Positions 52,920 to 52,942 of a stretch of 52,942 nucleotides of DNA are shown here, piece after piece (the first letter of the stretch is position 1; the number at the start of each line of letters is the position of its first letter). Source of the DNA: Flavobacterium sp. UBA5153. GTDB lineage: Bacteria > Bacteroidota > Bacteroidia > Flavobacteriales > Flavobacteriaceae. Where the stretch lies: contig DHXP01000017.1 in assembly GCA_002413745.1 (NCBI GenBank), positions 13,023 through 65,964 of the forward strand, in the 5' to 3' direction. The notes beneath the pieces are model-generated. The model was not told the DNA's origin, did not search any database, and worked only from the letters and a program-made list of their open reading frames with translations. Made by a program: the position numbers and the translations under genes.

Positions 52920-52942
52920 ATGGAATTTTCATCAAAACTTTT
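52920..52942 (+). CDS. recR: Recombination protein RecR, start only
   Basis: The window ends after seven full codons, MEFSSKL. These match the start of Flavobacterium RecR as I recall it, and recR next to this symporter is, from memory, a usual arrangement. RecR works with RecF and RecO to load RecA. With seven residues the call is tentative. Confidence 0.5.

Overview
The window is a piece of chromosome from a member of the Bacteroidota, most likely the genus Flavobacterium. The evidence is the very AT-rich intergenic DNA, the -7 promoter boxes of the form TAnnTTTG, the general lack of Shine-Dalgarno sequences except at rpsU, a SusC/SusD pair, a Porin_10-type porin, and the order rpsU-xerC-hpf-tRNAs-tuf-tRNA-Trp-secE-nusG-rplKAJL-rpoBC-DUF3467. 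No rRNA, CRISPR array, transposase or prophage was seen.

Layout. 41-2772: lysS (-) and lipB (+), divergent. 2781-6600: an accessory block of small, mostly membrane or unrecognised genes. They are separated by about 130-nt imperfect palindromes built like integron attC sites. The block is bracketed by two copies of the 3' end of rnhB: a decayed one at 2806-2858 and the intact gene at 6738-7397. 7595-14355: a SusC/SusD outer-membrane uptake pair, a porin and a 47-residue protein. 14495-20563: a defence-type block with an XRE regulator, type III restriction-modification genes mod and res, and a Fic-domain protein. 20651-26689: single housekeeping genes (DEDDh exonuclease, DUF2851, PspC-like, amino acid permease, helix-hairpin-helix protein, acyl-CoA dehydrogenase) with dispersed repeats between them. 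26853-42045: the translation and transcription core, running from rpsU to DUF3467 all on the + strand with four tRNA genes. 42262-52942: an exported small protein, prfC, an erythromycin-esterase-family protein, eno, gltA, two tandem guanidine-modifying hydrolases (DDAH-like and CtlX-like), a CoA-binding protein, a sodium:solute symporter and the first codons of recR.

How parts work together. The long + strand block encodes ribosomal proteins L11, L1, L10 and L7/L12, EF-Tu, SecE, NusG and the beta and beta' subunits of RNA polymerase. bS21 (rpsU) stands out because its mRNA has a near-perfect extended Shine-Dalgarno sequence, which fits the bS21 feedback model known for Flavobacterium. Mod and Res should form one type III enzyme, with the divergent XRE protein and a palindrome at its start as a likely control point. 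Citrate synthase and enolase are neighbouring central-carbon genes. The two guanidine-modifying hydrolases probably serve arginine/citrulline breakdown.

The points most worth a second look are: the attC-like cassette array without an integrase, flanked by a duplicated rnhB end; a 30-bp perfect palindromic element that sits in frame inside ctlX, with a twin just upstream and a relative between rpoB and rpoC; a second repeat-derived peptide inside mod; the rpsU Shine-Dalgarno; and the conserved Thr-Tyr-(Gly)-Thr-tuf tRNA cluster lacking its glycine tRNA. All functions are read from sequence and memory of families; no database search was run.
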